Below, piece by piece: positions 45,086 through 56,874 of a stretch of 64,000 nt of DNA. This DNA is from Lycium barbarum (taxonomy: Eukaryota; Streptophyta; Magnoliopsida; Solanales; Solanaceae), in the NCBI RefSeq assembly GCF_019175385.1, contig NC_083345.1:119229657-119293656 (forward strand). Direction: 5' to 3'. The notes under the pieces were generated by a model. The model was not told where the DNA came from. It saw only the letters and a list, made by a program, of their open reading frames with translations, and searched no databases. Every line of letters begins with the position of its first letter. Within the stretch, counting starts at the first letter, position 1. A program made the position numbers and the translations under genes.

Positions 45086-45592
45086 AAATTCTGATTCTGC
45101 GGATAGGAGTAGTATTTACTAGAAAACAATAGTTGAACCTGTTGAACAAAAATACTGCGCATTTATTTTGATTTTTTTTCTCAGGTTTCAAGCATTGTAA
45201 TAATTAACTATATTGAAGCAATATATATATATAAAAGTGAGAAGACCCTAAGTGTAAAATTGGATTACCAAAATGTCCCTCAAAGATTGAAAGATATTTT
45301 TACCCCTCATTTAAGTACTACTTTTTTAAAAAAAAATTATAGTACTAAATAGTAAATTCGCTTCAAATAAATGATAAATGAATTAATTAAATGGAAAGCC
45401 ATTGGCATGAAATTCATGTATCTCCCAAATATTTGCTGCAAATTCATTAATTAGTGCAGTTTCACTTTATTGTAATTACTTCCATTTCTGAGTAATTATT
45501 GGCGTATTGCAAAGCACCAAAGGTCATGTATCTGCCCAATACTTACTGCAAATTCATTATTAGTGCAGTTTCACTTTATTGTAATTACTTCC

Positions 45593-45862
45593 TGTTCATA
45601 GCTGGAATGGAAATTCAGATGAAAACAATTAGAAAAGATGAGCTAAGGTGAGAACTGGAAGTTGGGGAATTTCAGATATTTCATTGACACAAAAAAGAAT
45701 CTGTACAGTGGTCCTAATATATATAACACACTTACCGACCTAATCACTCCTAATCACAAAATATCTAGTAACTAATCTAACCAACTGCAACTCATCACTA
45801 AGTTAGTTACAAGATAGTGTCATCTGTTTCTAGCTGGCATTTCCAGCTCATTATTCTCAACA
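45593..45862 (-). repeat. Copia 3' LTR (270 bp)
   Basis: On the plus strand it runs from TGTTCATAGCTGG to TTCTCAACA. It differs from the other LTR mainly by 13 extra bases around GCTGGCATTTCCAGCTC and a few substitutions. Confidence 0.93.
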
Positions 45863-45882
45863 CTCCCTCTCAAGTTGAGGGT
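45863..45882 (-). other. Copia polypurine tract
   Basis: On the minus strand, AACTTGAGAGGGAG directly precedes the LTR start TGTTGAGAATAATG. Confidence 0.75.
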
Positions 45883-47471
45883 TTAAAAACATTTAACAGC
45901 CTCAACTTGCGCAGAAGGTAGCTATGTTGTTTTCCTCCCAAAGCTTTAGTGAGTATGTCAGCTTCCTGTTCATTTCCACATATGTGCATTGCCTTGATGA
46001 TCCCCTTTTGAATTTTTTCTCTCACAAAATGACAGTCTATCTCTATGTGCTTAGTTCTCTCATGCAAGATTGGGTTTGCAGCTATTTGCAATGCAGCTTT
46101 ATTGTCACATAATAGATCAACTGGCAATTTCACACTAAAGTCCATTTCTTTCAACAGCCCCACAAGCCATATTATTTCTGCTATTGCTGATGCCATGCTC
46201 TTGTATTCAACTTCAGCAGTACTTCTTGAAATTGTTTCTTGCTTCTTTGATTTCCATGATATCAATGACTTCCTTAACTTTATACAATAGCCTGTGACTG
46301 ACTTTCTTGTTACTGCACATGCTGCCCAGTCTAAGTCACAAAATGCTGTGGGTGTATTGTCCTTATTACTGCTCAACAAAACTCCCAGACCTGGTTTTCC
46401 CTTCAGATATCTTACTACATGAAGTGCAGCATCCAGATGAGACTGTTTTGGAGCATGCATAAACTGACTTAAAGTCTGTACTGCAGATGAGATATCTGGC
46501 CTTGTCATAGCCAAATAAAGCAACTTTCCCACTAATTTTTGATAGGCACCTCTGTCTAGCAGTAATAGATCATCACTACTCTTCTTAATCTTATCTGCCA
46601 GTATTGGATCATTGTTATCCTGCTCTTTAAGATGTTTGTCATACTCAGTAGTAGTAAATTTCATATGTTGATCTAAAGGTGTTATAGCAGGCTTTGCCCC
46701 TGCTAGTCCCCACTCTGAGACCAGCTCTAGTGTGTACTTTCTCTGTGTCATGAGAATGCCCTTGCTTGATCTGAGGAACTCTATCCCCAAGAAGTACCTC
46801 AGTTCACCTAGGTCTTTAATTTTGAAATTTTGATGTAATGTTGACTGAGAAGCTTTGATAAGATTCAAATCATTTCCAGTAATTAACAAATCATCTACAT
46901 ATATAAGGATCATCACGAGACTTTGTCCATCCCTTTTAGTGAACAAAGAATAATCATGTTTACTCTGCTGGAAACCTGATCTTAACAATGCATTGGTAAG
47001 TTTGATATTCCACTGCCTAGATGCTTGCTTGAGACCATATAAGGATTTTTTTAACCTACACACTTTAGGTGGTTTAGATGGACACACTTTAGGTGGTTTA
47101 GATGTATCTGTAGAGTATGTTGTCTCCCACTTACTGCCAAAACCTTGAGGCAGTAGCATAAACACTTCTTCATGAAGATCACCTTGGAGAAAAGCATTAA
47201 AGACATCCATTTGGAAAACAGGCCAGTCATGCATAACAGCTAAAGAAAGGGCACACCTGACAGTGACCATCTTGGCCACAGGGGAAAAAGTATCATGGTA
47301 GTCTATCCCCTCTTGCTGAGTATATCCTTTTGCAACTAGCCTAGCTTTGAACCTTTCTACAGTCCCATCAGCATTGTACTTAATTTTGAATACCCATTTT
47401 CATCCAATAGGATGCTTCCCGGATGGTAAGTCAACTACCTCCCAGGTTTGATTGGATTCAAGAGCCTCAAT
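45870..47471 (-). pseudogene. Copia reverse transcriptase and RNase H
   Basis: The RT half of pol. Motifs include QMDVFNAFLQGDLHEEVFM, LKKSLYGLKQASRQW and the catalytic YVDDLLITG. The RNase H domain reads AFCDLDWAACAVTRKSVTGY, then SRSTAEVEYKSMA, then LLCDNKAALQIAANP and HERTKHIEIDCHFVRE. It stops properly at 45870, just before the polypurine tract. An internal TGA lies at 47400-47402, and an 8-residue duplication (SKPPKVC repeated, from a 24-bp tandem duplication near 47060-47108) sits before the RLKKSLYG motif. The coding sequence is otherwise open. It would make the cDNA copy if translated. Confidence 0.9.
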
Positions 47472-48263
47472 TTATTGATTCATATCAAGAACCCATCTGT
47501 CATCATAAATTGCTTCAGAGTAATTTTTAGGTTCAGTGGTAAGTGCAAACTTGGAGAGATAGGCTTGATAGGGTGGACTAAGATGAGAGTAATCCACAAC
47601 TAGATTGATAGGATAGGAAGATCTGGAGACAGGCTGAGAATGGACATAGTCAGATAACCAAATAGGAGACTTAGTAGCTCTTGTAATCTTCTTAGTAGGA
47701 AGAGCATTAGATGGAGGAACAGGTACAGAAGTAGTAGAAGGAGAACAGGGTGAAGAATCAGAGTGCAGTGGGGAGAAGAAAGAAGGAAAAGGTGCATCAG
47801 GAGAAGAAGTAGGAATATGAGGAGATGGATCAGGTGAAATAGCAGAATGTAAGGAGGAAACAAAATCTAGAGGAAGAATGGGAAGATTAGTATCATGGTC
47901 ATCAGGAAAATAAGAAGGATATAGAGGTGATGGAGATGGTGATGCAGTGGCAATAGGGTTCTTGAAAGGAAAAATATGTTCTCTGAAATGAACATCTCTA
48001 CTTACAAAAAAATTATGAGAATTCAAGTTGTATAATCTATAACCCTTTTGGACAGCTGAGTAACCCATAAACACAGCAGGTATGGCTCTAGGTGCAAATT
48101 TATTAGGAGGATTAGGATCTGTGGCATAGCATAAACAACCTAAAGTTCTCATGTGTTCCAGAGAAGGTGGTGTACCATGAAATTTCTCATAAGGGGAAAT
48201 ACCTTGGAGGATAGAAGATGGAAGTCTATTTATGATATAGGCTGCAGTAAGTACACAATCACC
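47472..48263 (-). pseudogene. Copia integrase C-terminal region and linker
   Basis: The frame continues from the integrase and reads LGCLCYATDPNP, then FAPRAIPAVFMGYS and KGYRLYNL, the GKGY-type C-terminal module of Copia integrases. After it comes a Ser/Pro-rich linker (SPSPSPLYPS, PTSSPDAPFPSF) leading to RT. It is bounded by a TAG at 48264-48266 and a TAA at 47472-47474, which interrupt an otherwise continuous frame. The frame is shared with the segments on both sides. Confidence 0.85.
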
Positions 48264-49970
48264 CTAAAATTTTATAGGTATATGACCTTGGATCCTTAGT
48301 GATCTTGATATCTCTAGGAGGTGTCCATGTTTTCGCTCAGCCACACCATTTTGTTGTGGGGTGTAAATGCATGTTCTTTGATGAACAATACCAAAAGACT
48401 GAAACAAGGAATTGCATTCAGAATTCACAAATTCAAGACCATTATCAAACCTAACTGTTTGTATGGTAGTACTAAATTGAGTTTGAACTAGAAGAATAAA
48501 AATTTTCAAGTGCAGAGTACAATCACTTTTGAATTTTAGAAGAAACAGCCAAGTCATTCTACTGAAATCATCCACAAGAGTAAGGAAGTATTTATTTCCA
48601 TTACAAGTACTATGTTTATAGGGACCCCATACATCCATATGCATTAATTGAAAAGGTTTCATAGAAGTAGTCTTATGAACTGGGAAGGGGATTCTAGTTT
48701 GTTTAGCAACAGGACAAACATGACAAGTACAAATATCAGATTTATCTATAGAATCCTTTATAGCTGGAGTTTGACTGAGAACATGAGCTGGTGCATGCCC
48801 AAGTCTTTGATGCCACACAGTGCACTTTGCAGAGGGAAATGAAGCTGAAAAACAAGTGGTAGGTGGACCAGGTGATGGTGATTTGGTAGATATGTAGAGT
48901 CTATCTTTCTCCTTACCAATCCCCTTCACCCTGCCATTGTAGAGATCCTGAAGAAGAAAAAAATCAGGATAAAATGACACAAAACATTGTAAGTCTTTGG
49001 TTAATTTTGAGATAGATAACATATTGAACTTAAAGTGAGAGATATAGAAAACATCTTTAAGCACTTGATCCTTGTCCAAATGACAAGTTCCTTTATGAGT
49101 TATTGTAGCTAGATCACCATTTGGCAAATTTACTTGATTTTGTTTTGAGTTAGCAACAGGAAAACTAGATGACATTAGATTCAAGGATGAAACCATATGA
49201 TTTGAAGCTCCTGTATCAACCACCCAAAAGTTAGTCTTAAAACCAGCAAGAAAGCAATTAATTTTACCTGCCATGTTGGCTACACCTTCAGGAGATTCCT
49301 CTTTGTCAATCAGGCTGAGTAGTTTTTGGAACTGTTCTGCTGTGAATGCCTGTCTTTGGAACTGGTCACCAGTGATCTTTGGCCTAGGTGTTCCAATAGG
49401 TACAGTAGATGTTGCACTTTGCACACTTTCATCCATTAAGTTCATTGCTGCATTATTAGCACTGTAATTACCAGATCTCTGCCCATTCGTGTCTCTATTC
49501 CCAGTGTTATTGTAGTGTCCTCCTCTAGGGACATTGTTTTCCCTTTCTCTATTCCTAGTGAACTTAAAACCAGGTGGATAACCAATCAATTTGTAGCACT
49601 GATCTTTAGTATGCCCCTTGAGATGACAAAATTCACATTGAGTATTGGAATTCCTTCTCATTCTCATGTTATTATTATTCCTTGAAAAAACAGCTGCTGC
49701 CATAGCTGATGATTCTCCTTCCTCAAATAGTCCTTTTGGGAAAGGGCTATGTGTGACCATATTTAAATGTGCTCGCTGACTTTCTTCATGTATTATCAGA
49801 GAATATGCTTGATTCACAGAAGGTGTTGGTGTCATCATGAGGATTTGACTTCTAGATTGATTATAGTTCTCATTCAAACCTCCTAGAAACTGCATTAGCT
49901 TCTGTTGCTCTAGGTGTTCTATGAATCCCTTTAATTTATCACAGTTACAAGTAGGAGGTGGTACAAGTGA
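48264..49970 (-). pseudogene. Copia gag C-terminus, protease and integrase
   Basis: Contains the CCHC zinc knuckle CEFCHLKGHTKDQC, the aspartic protease active site VVDTGASNHM, the GAG-pre-integrase motif VWHQRLGHAP with CHVCPVAKQTR, and the integrase catalytic residues in HMDVWGPY, RFDNGLEF and TPQQNGVAERKHG. The frame is lost at its N-terminal edge because of a 20-bp tandem duplication (49961-49980 and 49981-50000). It ends at the TAG at 48264. Confidence 0.9.
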
Positions 49971-50527
49971 CTCATATTTTGTACAAGTGACTCATATTCT
50001 TTCCATAGTTCACTTAACTTTGAGAAGTAAACAGAAATATTAGATGTACCTTGAACTAGAGTTGCAATTCCTCTATGTACATGATAAACCTTTGTAGCAT
50101 TTATTTTGTCAAAACGTTCCTTGAGATCCATCCAAACTCTATGTGAATTTGATGAATACACAATTCCATTCACCAGATCTTTAGACAGTGAGCTCATTAT
50201 CTAGGATAGTACAACAGCGTTAACACGCTCTCATTGATCTACCATTTGACCTTCATAGCTTTCCTTCACACATGTTCTCTCAACAAATCCAATTTTGTTT
50301 TTACCTAACAGTGCAATTCTCATCGATTTACTCCAGAGAGTATAATTATCCATTCCAGTTAAGAGGCATTGAGCTAGGTTTACTCCAGGAACATCTGAAG
50401 ATTGTAAATACAGCGGATCAAACGAATTGAAAATTGAATTAGTCGAATTCTGTCCATTGTTTCCATGTCTCAATCCACTTTGAGCTTTCACATTATCTGG
50501 TGTTGTTTCTTCAGTCAATATTGTCAT
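49971..50527 (-). pseudogene. gag: Copia gag N-terminal half
   Basis: Starts at the ATG at 50527 (MTILTEETTPDN). It has the gag core of Copia elements: DNYTLWSKSMRIALLGKNK, SSNSHRVWMDLKERFDKINA and VYHVHRGIATLVQG. Two stops, TGA at about 50231 and TAG nearby at about 50201-50203, fall where tryptophan codons are usual, and the 20-bp duplication shifts the frame near 49981. Confidence 0.88.
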
Positions 50528-50714
50528 TGTGTTCTTGACAGATTTTGAGATTCGATTTGCAGAGAAGAAATAACAACACAAATCGAACTAGAATAAACCC
50601 TAGATTTGAGAAAAAAACTCAAAGAAAACAGAGAAGAACGATGAAATTGGAGAAGTAACAATGAAACTGATGAAAACACCATATCAGTGGAGCTGATAAT
50701 CGATCACCATTGAT

Positions 50715-50727
50715 GGCTCTGATACCA
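50715..50727 (-). other. Copia primer-binding site (initiator tRNA-Met)
   Basis: On the minus strand TGGTATCAGAGCC directly follows the 5' LTR end. It is the canonical plant Copia primer site, complementary to the 3' end of initiator tRNA-Met. Confidence 0.93.
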
Positions 50728-50984
50728 TGCTTATAGCTGGAATGGAAATTCAGATGAAAACAATTAGAAAAGGTGAGATAAGGTGAGAATTGGAAGTTGG
50801 GGAATTTCAGATATTTCATTGACACAAAAAAGAATTTGTACAATGGTCCTAATATATATAACACACTTACCGACCTAATCACTCCTAATCACAAAATATC
50901 TAGTAACTAATCTAACCAACTACAACTCATCACTAAGTTAGTTACAAGATAGTGTCATCTGTTTCCAGCTCATTATTCTCAACA
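50728..50984 (-). repeat. Copia 5' LTR (257 bp)
   Basis: On the plus strand from TGCTTATAGCTGG to TTCTCAACA, bounded on the outside by the CTTCC target duplication. Confidence 0.93.
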
Positions 50985-51027
50985 CTTCCATTTCTGAGTA
51001 ATTAATTACTGGCGTATTGCAAAGGTA

Positions 51028-52460
51028 GAATTTATATCTATCCATTGTCATTTAAGTTTCAGTTGTTGATTCTTTGCAAGAGTTTCCTTATTTTTTTTTT
51101 TTTTTGGGGTAAATTTTAAGTATGTGATTGAAAAGTCAAAACAAATTAAGAGGCATATCTATGTATGTAATTACGTGGATACTCAGTAATTCTTGTAATT
51201 GAGGGTTACATAACTACTAAATATTGTGATTATTAATGGATAATAATCATATAAAAAGTCATTTTGAACTCTATATAATGAGAAAACATACGGCTGAAAA
51301 TACAACTCATGATACAATTATATGGGGAAGCATTAATTCTTTACAATTGAAAGATACATAAGTACTAATTTTATTATTAATGGTGAGACATATAGAAAGT
51401 CACTTTAAACTCTATATAAAGAAAATATATAACTGATGGCAGCTTAGAGTCCTTTCTCCTTTTTCTTTCCTGAAACTTCAAGAACTTTATTTTACAAGTT
51501 ATTTGAAAGTTATGGAATTGCTCTAGAAGATACATAAGGAGGGAAAAAAGCCAGTAATATAGAGAATACCGATGGGCAACAATATATCACACATTTACTA
51601 GCAAATATTTTTGTCCTTGTTGTATCAATTCGAGGAGGAATCCTTGTACAAATGAACCAAGATTGTACTCTTGAGTTTTAAATCTAAATTATTTATGCTT
51701 AATTTTTGTTTAGTTAACTAAAGCCCACCATACTAGATGCTGTTGTCGAAATTTCTGCTTTTTCTAGTGATATGTTCCCGCCTTTCGATGACTTTTATGA
51801 GTTTTGATGAAATAAATGTTCTTCTTTTTCTCATTATGAAGCCTTCACTACTACTTAAATGATTAATTTGAACTACTTAATGTTAGCCTACTATTTACTT
51901 GGAAGAGTTTTTCATCTTATGATACTTAATATTAACCTTTAGTTATGTTACTCTCATTTTGTTTGCTCATTTTTTTCTCAAACCAGTAAGTATATCGTGT
52001 GGCTTTTTCATATTGTCATCTTACTTTACTTATAAATTGTTGCCTTTTCAGTTTTCAACTTATCTCCTTTTATTAATTACTGTTCAGTTCTTTTCTCATT
52101 TTTATCCAGAAATTTCTGCAATTCTTAGATACCTTTTAAATTATTAAAGCTCCTTTGAATCACTCTCTTATAAATCCCAATTTTTTTGGTTCTTTAGCTT
52201 TTGAGTTTCTCCCATTTTGAACTGACAAGAGGTTTCATTTCAAGTTCAGCAAGATATTTCTTTTTCAGTTTGTTCAAGATTCAACTTTTATGTGATAGTT
52301 TTTAGAAATTTTGCTAATGGATCAATGACTGTTCAGCAATATGTCATTCAAATAGGTCTATCATTCATCAATTTCAGCTTATACCTTCCCACTTCAGATT
52401 TTATGTTACTCACTAAACTACACCTTTAATATGATTTGTATAATTTGTACTACTTGAGTC
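51028..52460. other. Intergenic DNA; no gene recognised
   Basis: AT-rich and pyrimidine-rich on the plus strand from about 51770. Short ORFs such as 51959-52147 are low-complexity and unsupported. Confidence 0.5.
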
Positions 52461-52463
52461 TCT

Positions 52464-52466
52464 GTG

Positions 52467-52532
<66 letters not shown>
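52464..52532. repeat. (TA)n microsatellite
   Basis: A nearly pure TA dinucleotide run of about 60 bp, preceded by TGTGTATGTG. Confidence 0.97.
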
Positions 52533-52534
<2 letters not shown>

Positions 52535-53210
52535 TCTACAATGTTATAATTTACCATCCAGATCAAAAGGTTAGAAAATTGGACTACAAAATAAAAATAT
52601 ATATACATATACATGAAGTTTCTAAAAAGAATTTGAGGCCTCTCAAAGTTTGGCTTTAGACCACAAAACTTTTTTGAGCCGCCCCTGAAACTAGTTAATG
52701 GTTGGACCAAGATGGGCAATAGAATGCTCATTCCTCATGGTTAAGTGGGTTGCGGCTTCTCTTAGTTAAGACCAATGAATCATCGCACCTAACGGCATAT
52801 CTGAATTTTTGACCAAAATGGTGTCTTGTGAGCGACAAATCCAATAGATGAGTTTGTCAGAGTTTTGTTACCCAACATGGTGAAAACACATCCCTGGTGG
52901 AGCACTTTCAGGGTGCGGTTTTCACGTCTAAAAACAGACGGTCCGTTAAATATATTTACACTAAAGGTGCTCTGCAAACCATGAGCCTCCAGTGGATATT
53001 TTAAACTTTGGAGAAAGACTCATCTATTGTAAAGCACCTTCAGTGTAAATTTGAAAAATCGGAGAATCTGAAAAGTTAAATTTTTTTGCAGTGATAAAGG
53101 CTCATAGTGTACAAGGCACCTTCAGTGAACTTACGAAAACAACCTTAGCCTAGAGAGCCTTTTGAATAAATGATGGTATATCTCTCTCTTCCCCACCACT
53201 TTTTTGAGGT

Positions 53211-53235
53211 CCCCCCCTCCCCCCCCCCCCCTCCT
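53211..53235. repeat. C-rich homopolymer run
   Basis: A run of about 20 C interrupted by single T residues, within the MULE interior, just inside the left TIR. Confidence 0.9.
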
Positions 53236-53732
53236 CCCCTCTTTCCCCATTTTTGTCAAGAAAGGTCTCCATAAACAAAAAAAAAAACTTTCAAAACAGT
53301 ATTCAGAAGGTGGAGATCAATTCCAACCAAATAACTTGTGCATTAATCAACCATTCAAATCAAAAAGCGCATCTTCAAGAGGTAACCTTTTGCTTTTGTT
53401 TTACTTTTTTGTACTTTATTGCTTTTCTAATTTGTGTATTAATTTTTACCACATATATTTATTCATTGTTGTGGTCATTTGTATTATATTGCTGATTTTG
53501 TCTTATAGAATTTTAATATTATTAACCACATGTGCCGGTGGTGGTTAATTGCCTCAACAAATATTCACTTGTCATTTTAAGTGTTTGTCTCTTATATGTT
53601 GCACTAATTTAAAAGTAACCACTCAAAGAAGATAGAAATTAATTAGAAGAATAATGAAACAAGAACTAAAAGCAACCCTTCCAATTTGGTCTAGTATTTG
53701 CTACTTTACTTTGGGTCATTGGTTTTTCTTCG

Positions 53733-54841
53733 TTAGGTTTGCTTGACAATAATTGTCCTTATTTCTCCCAAGATCAGATTCTTTATCATCCAACCAAACT
53801 TTACAGCCAACACCCTTTGATTCACGGGTAGAAGCATACGCCTTTGGACGATCTTGAAAATCGTACAAAGCTGGGATGTTCTCCCCATGAACTGGGGTGT
53901 TTTATGGTACATTATCAGCTGGTTGTTGCTTATTATCATTACTATCACCGGAGTCACTCATCTCATCAATCCGACTCACATGCATCATTCGGGGCATCGC
54001 TGTCAGAACCGACATGAGCATCAGCTTCTACCCTAGCCTGTATTTCGATAATTGTTGGAATGTCCCGAACTTGAAGGGACCTGCTAGTTTCTGCACCATC
54101 TCCACAACAATAACAATATAATTACCGATATCAAAAATTTGTACCAAAGTCAGTACATCTATGGCCATATCTATTGGATGGAATATCAACTTGTGGTGTT
54201 GTACTCTGTGACAAGAAGCTCGCAAAACTTTGAAATTCTGGAAAACTACTTATTATATCTGTAGATGGTTCATAAAGATCAGCAGGGGGCTCATTAAGAT
54301 TCAAAGAGAGCGCAACAAAATTCAAAAAAGGAACATTTAGATTACCGGGCTCAACAACATCCAACACTTCTATTTTAATATACATCTCTAGCAGATCAAG
54401 ATTCATCCTATAACGCACCATATCAGGTTCCACCATAAAATCTTGCAAAGACTCATTGTCAAGTATGGAATTTCAGAATAACGAGCATTACCCTAAACAG
54501 TGAAAAATGGCCATCTACCCGAAATAACAAGCCTTGAACTTATTCAGATTAGTTTTCATTCTAATATGCAAGTTTCTAACTAACCAATCGTATTCAACAT
54601 TTAATGGAAGTTTAACAACAGCACGAGCACTACAACTATATCTAAATGTGTCAAATTCATAGATTATATCGTCACCCCAATACAATGCAACTCTAACACG
54701 ACATTCATTTGACATTTTTAGACCTGTAAAAATACGTTTGTTATTAGTAAGATATTTACTCAAATGGGAAGAGCAATACCCTATGAAAAAAATCACTAAC
54801 CTTTTTTCTGAAAATTCAGATTGAAGTGTGTACTCAAGCAC
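53733..54841 (-). pseudogene. MuDR-like transposase N-terminal remnant
   Basis: Pieces in different frames on the minus strand. The first (from an ATG near 54714) reads ECRVRVALYWGDDIIYEFDT and KLPLNVEYDWLVRNLHIRM, the ubiquitin-like N-terminal domain common in plant MULE transposases. The second reads LQDFMVEPDMVRYRMNLDLL, LLEMYIKIEVLD, followed by an acidic, low-complexity linker. The WRKY-like zinc finger, the DDE catalytic core and the SWIM domain are missing, so it is inactive. The product cannot be joined without several frame corrections. Confidence 0.65.
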
Positions 54842-55539
54842 ACAAATTTTGTGAACTGAATATACATGACAATGTATTCGGCTCCATATATAGAAGAACA
54901 GGAAAATAATGTTAAGGGCTCTCTAGGCTAAAGGCGTTTTCGTAAGTTCACTGAAGGTGGCTTGTACACTATGAGCCTTTAGGTTTGGAAAGGCTCATGC
55001 TATGTCATATCACTGCAAAAAAATTTAACTTTTCAAATTCTCTGATTTTTCAAATTTACACTGAAGGTGCTTTACAAGAGACGAGCGTTTCTCCAAAGTT
55101 TGAAATATCCACTGAAGGCTCATGGTTTACAGAGCACCTTCAGTGTAAATATTTTAACGGACCGTGTTTTTTTAGACGTGAAAAATGCACATTGAAGGTG
55201 CTCCACTAGGGATGCGTTTTCACCATTTTGGCTAACAAAATTCTAACGAACCCATGTATTGGATTTTTCCCTCAAAGGACACCATTTTTGTCAAAAATTT
55301 GACATATCTAGACTATTTCATATTGTTACGGACAAATTTGACCTTTTTGTCGTTATTAAATTTTGGACATGTGCATGGCAACATATCATGCTAATAAGAA
55401 TCCATTAGGGGAAATACATCTCACATTTATAATGACAATGACATGATTGACACTAATATTTATGGAGGAAATATATATTTTTTCGCATATATGTTCAGGG
55501 AAAATTTGACCCTCCCTTTAAAAAAATCATATGCATGCA

Positions 55540-56870
55540 ACCAAAATCAAGGGAAAAAATCCATGCAGATTGATAACGCCATTGAAGGAGCTTGAATTAC
55601 TAAATTGAGATAAGAAGAAAACGTGAAGAAGAAGGAAGCTTGTAGAGAAAGTAAGTGCACGAAATGAGAAAGGAAAGAATTTTGTTACGGAGAGAGAATG
55701 TTTACATCTTGTGTTGATATTGAATGATGCCACTTCCTTAATTATACTCAACTCACATGTATATGTACGCTCTACACTTGACTTGTATTATCTTGAGTTA
55801 GTTAACTCTAACTATCTAACGATCTAGGATACTTAGTTCTAACAACCTAACCATTGTAGCTTGCATAATATCTACTCATGCTAACACTCTTCCACAAGCT
55901 CATGGTTGGAACATCACTCCAAGTTGATTGAGCAAGTACTGATACTGTGCTTTTCCTAGTCCTTTTGTCAGTAAATCTGCTAGTTAATCTTTAGTATGAA
56001 CATATTTAGTTTTCAGTAGCCCTTGACACATTCTTCTATGAACATATTCTGTTTCTAGCAGCCCTTGACAGATTCTTTCTCTCACTAAATGGCAGTCAAT
56101 GTCTATGTGCTTAGTCCTCTCATGAAATATAGGATTGGCTGCAATCTGAATAGCCGCTTTGCTATCACACACCATTCTTACTTGTACTTCAACTCGTACT
56201 CCAAGTTCTCTGAATAATCCAATCAACCAAGTTACCTCAGCTGCACATGTAGCCATGCTTTTAAACTCAGCTTCAGCTGAGCTTCTTGACACAATTTCTT
56301 ATTTCTTGGACTTCCAAGACACTAATGCTTCTCCAAATTTGACTAGATACCCGTAACTGATCTTCTAGTCTCCAAACATACACCCCAGTCTGAATCGCAA
56401 TAGGCTGACAACTGAGTAGTGTCTTCAGCAGGCATGAACAAACCTAGTTTCGGTGCATCTTTGTACATATCTAACTACTTTGGGTGTTGCTTCCATATGT
56501 GAAGTTTTTGGACAATGCATTTACTGACTTAGCACCAGAACTGAGAATGCCAAGTCTGGTCTGGTCATAGTGAGATATATTAGCCTCCCTACTAATCACT
56601 AATACTTGCTAGGGTCCTGAAGCATCTGATCATTTATGGCTTGATCCTTCTTAGTGCTTTTGGGATGCACTGATCATCCTAAGACTCTTGGTTATCTATT
56701 GTTTGATCATTTTCTGTGCTTCTACTTGAGATGCATTGATCATATTGGACTGAAGTTAACTTTTAATTCAGCTCAAGAGGTGTACCAGCAGTTTTAGCTC
56801 CTTCTAAACCAGATTCTGCTATTAACTCTAGAGCATACTTCCTTTGAGACAATATGATCCCTTTGGTATT
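55540..56870 (-). mobile_element. Copia 3' fragment (RT/RNase H end plus LTR)
   Basis: The 3' part of a Copia element. Its LTR inner edge is at 55886: on the minus strand a purine-rich TGTGGAAGAG is followed by TGTTAGCATGAG. The outer LTR end is not fixed. The coding part ends with RNase H motifs (SRSSAEAEFKSMA, VCDSKAAIQIAANPIFHERT, HIDIDCHLVRERICQ) and then a short tandem duplication (CQGLLETEYVH then CQGLLKTKYVH). Further up to about 56870 are degraded RT-to-RNase H linker sequences. The element is truncated at about 56870 and has no 5' LTR nearby. Confidence 0.8.
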
Positions 56871-56874
56871 TTCA

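Larger units (their letters stand above)
45593..50984 (-). mobile_element. Ty1/Copia LTR retrotransposon, complete but defective
   Basis: A 5392-bp element with LTRs of 270 bp (45593-45862) and 257 bp (50728-50984). The 5-bp target duplication CTTCC lies at 45588-45592 and 50985-50989. The order on the minus strand is LTR, primer site, gag, protease, integrase, RT, RNase H, polypurine tract, LTR. Gag-pol contains five in-frame stops and one frameshift, so it cannot make its own proteins. The empty site is visible in copy A at 5534-5538. The short LTRs suggest an Ale- or Ivana-like lineage, which is not certain. Confidence 0.95.
38549..51027. repeat. Segmental duplication, copy B (NLR block)
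   Basis: Collinear with 1-5573. It is longer because of later insertions: SINEs at about 38648 and 42134, a different stretch at 42445-42971, a MITE at 44475, a SINE-like unit at about 44880 and the Copia at 45593-50984. Shared sequence ends at GGCGTATTGCAAAGGT near 51027. Confidence 0.9.
52790..55310. mobile_element. Decayed Mutator-like element with about 380-bp TIRs
   Basis: The sequence at about 52790-53163 recurs inverted at about 54917-55310. Matching words include GACCAAAATGGTGTC against GACACCATTTTTGTC, GCACCTTCAGTG on both sides, and CTAGAGAGCC against GGCTCTCTAGG at the inner ends. The core holds a transposase N-terminal remnant on the minus strand. I could not fix the outermost ends or a target duplication; the right arm may extend to about 55520 (GGGAAAATTTGACCC). 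MULE identity rests on long TIRs plus the transposase-like ORFs. Confidence 0.72.
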
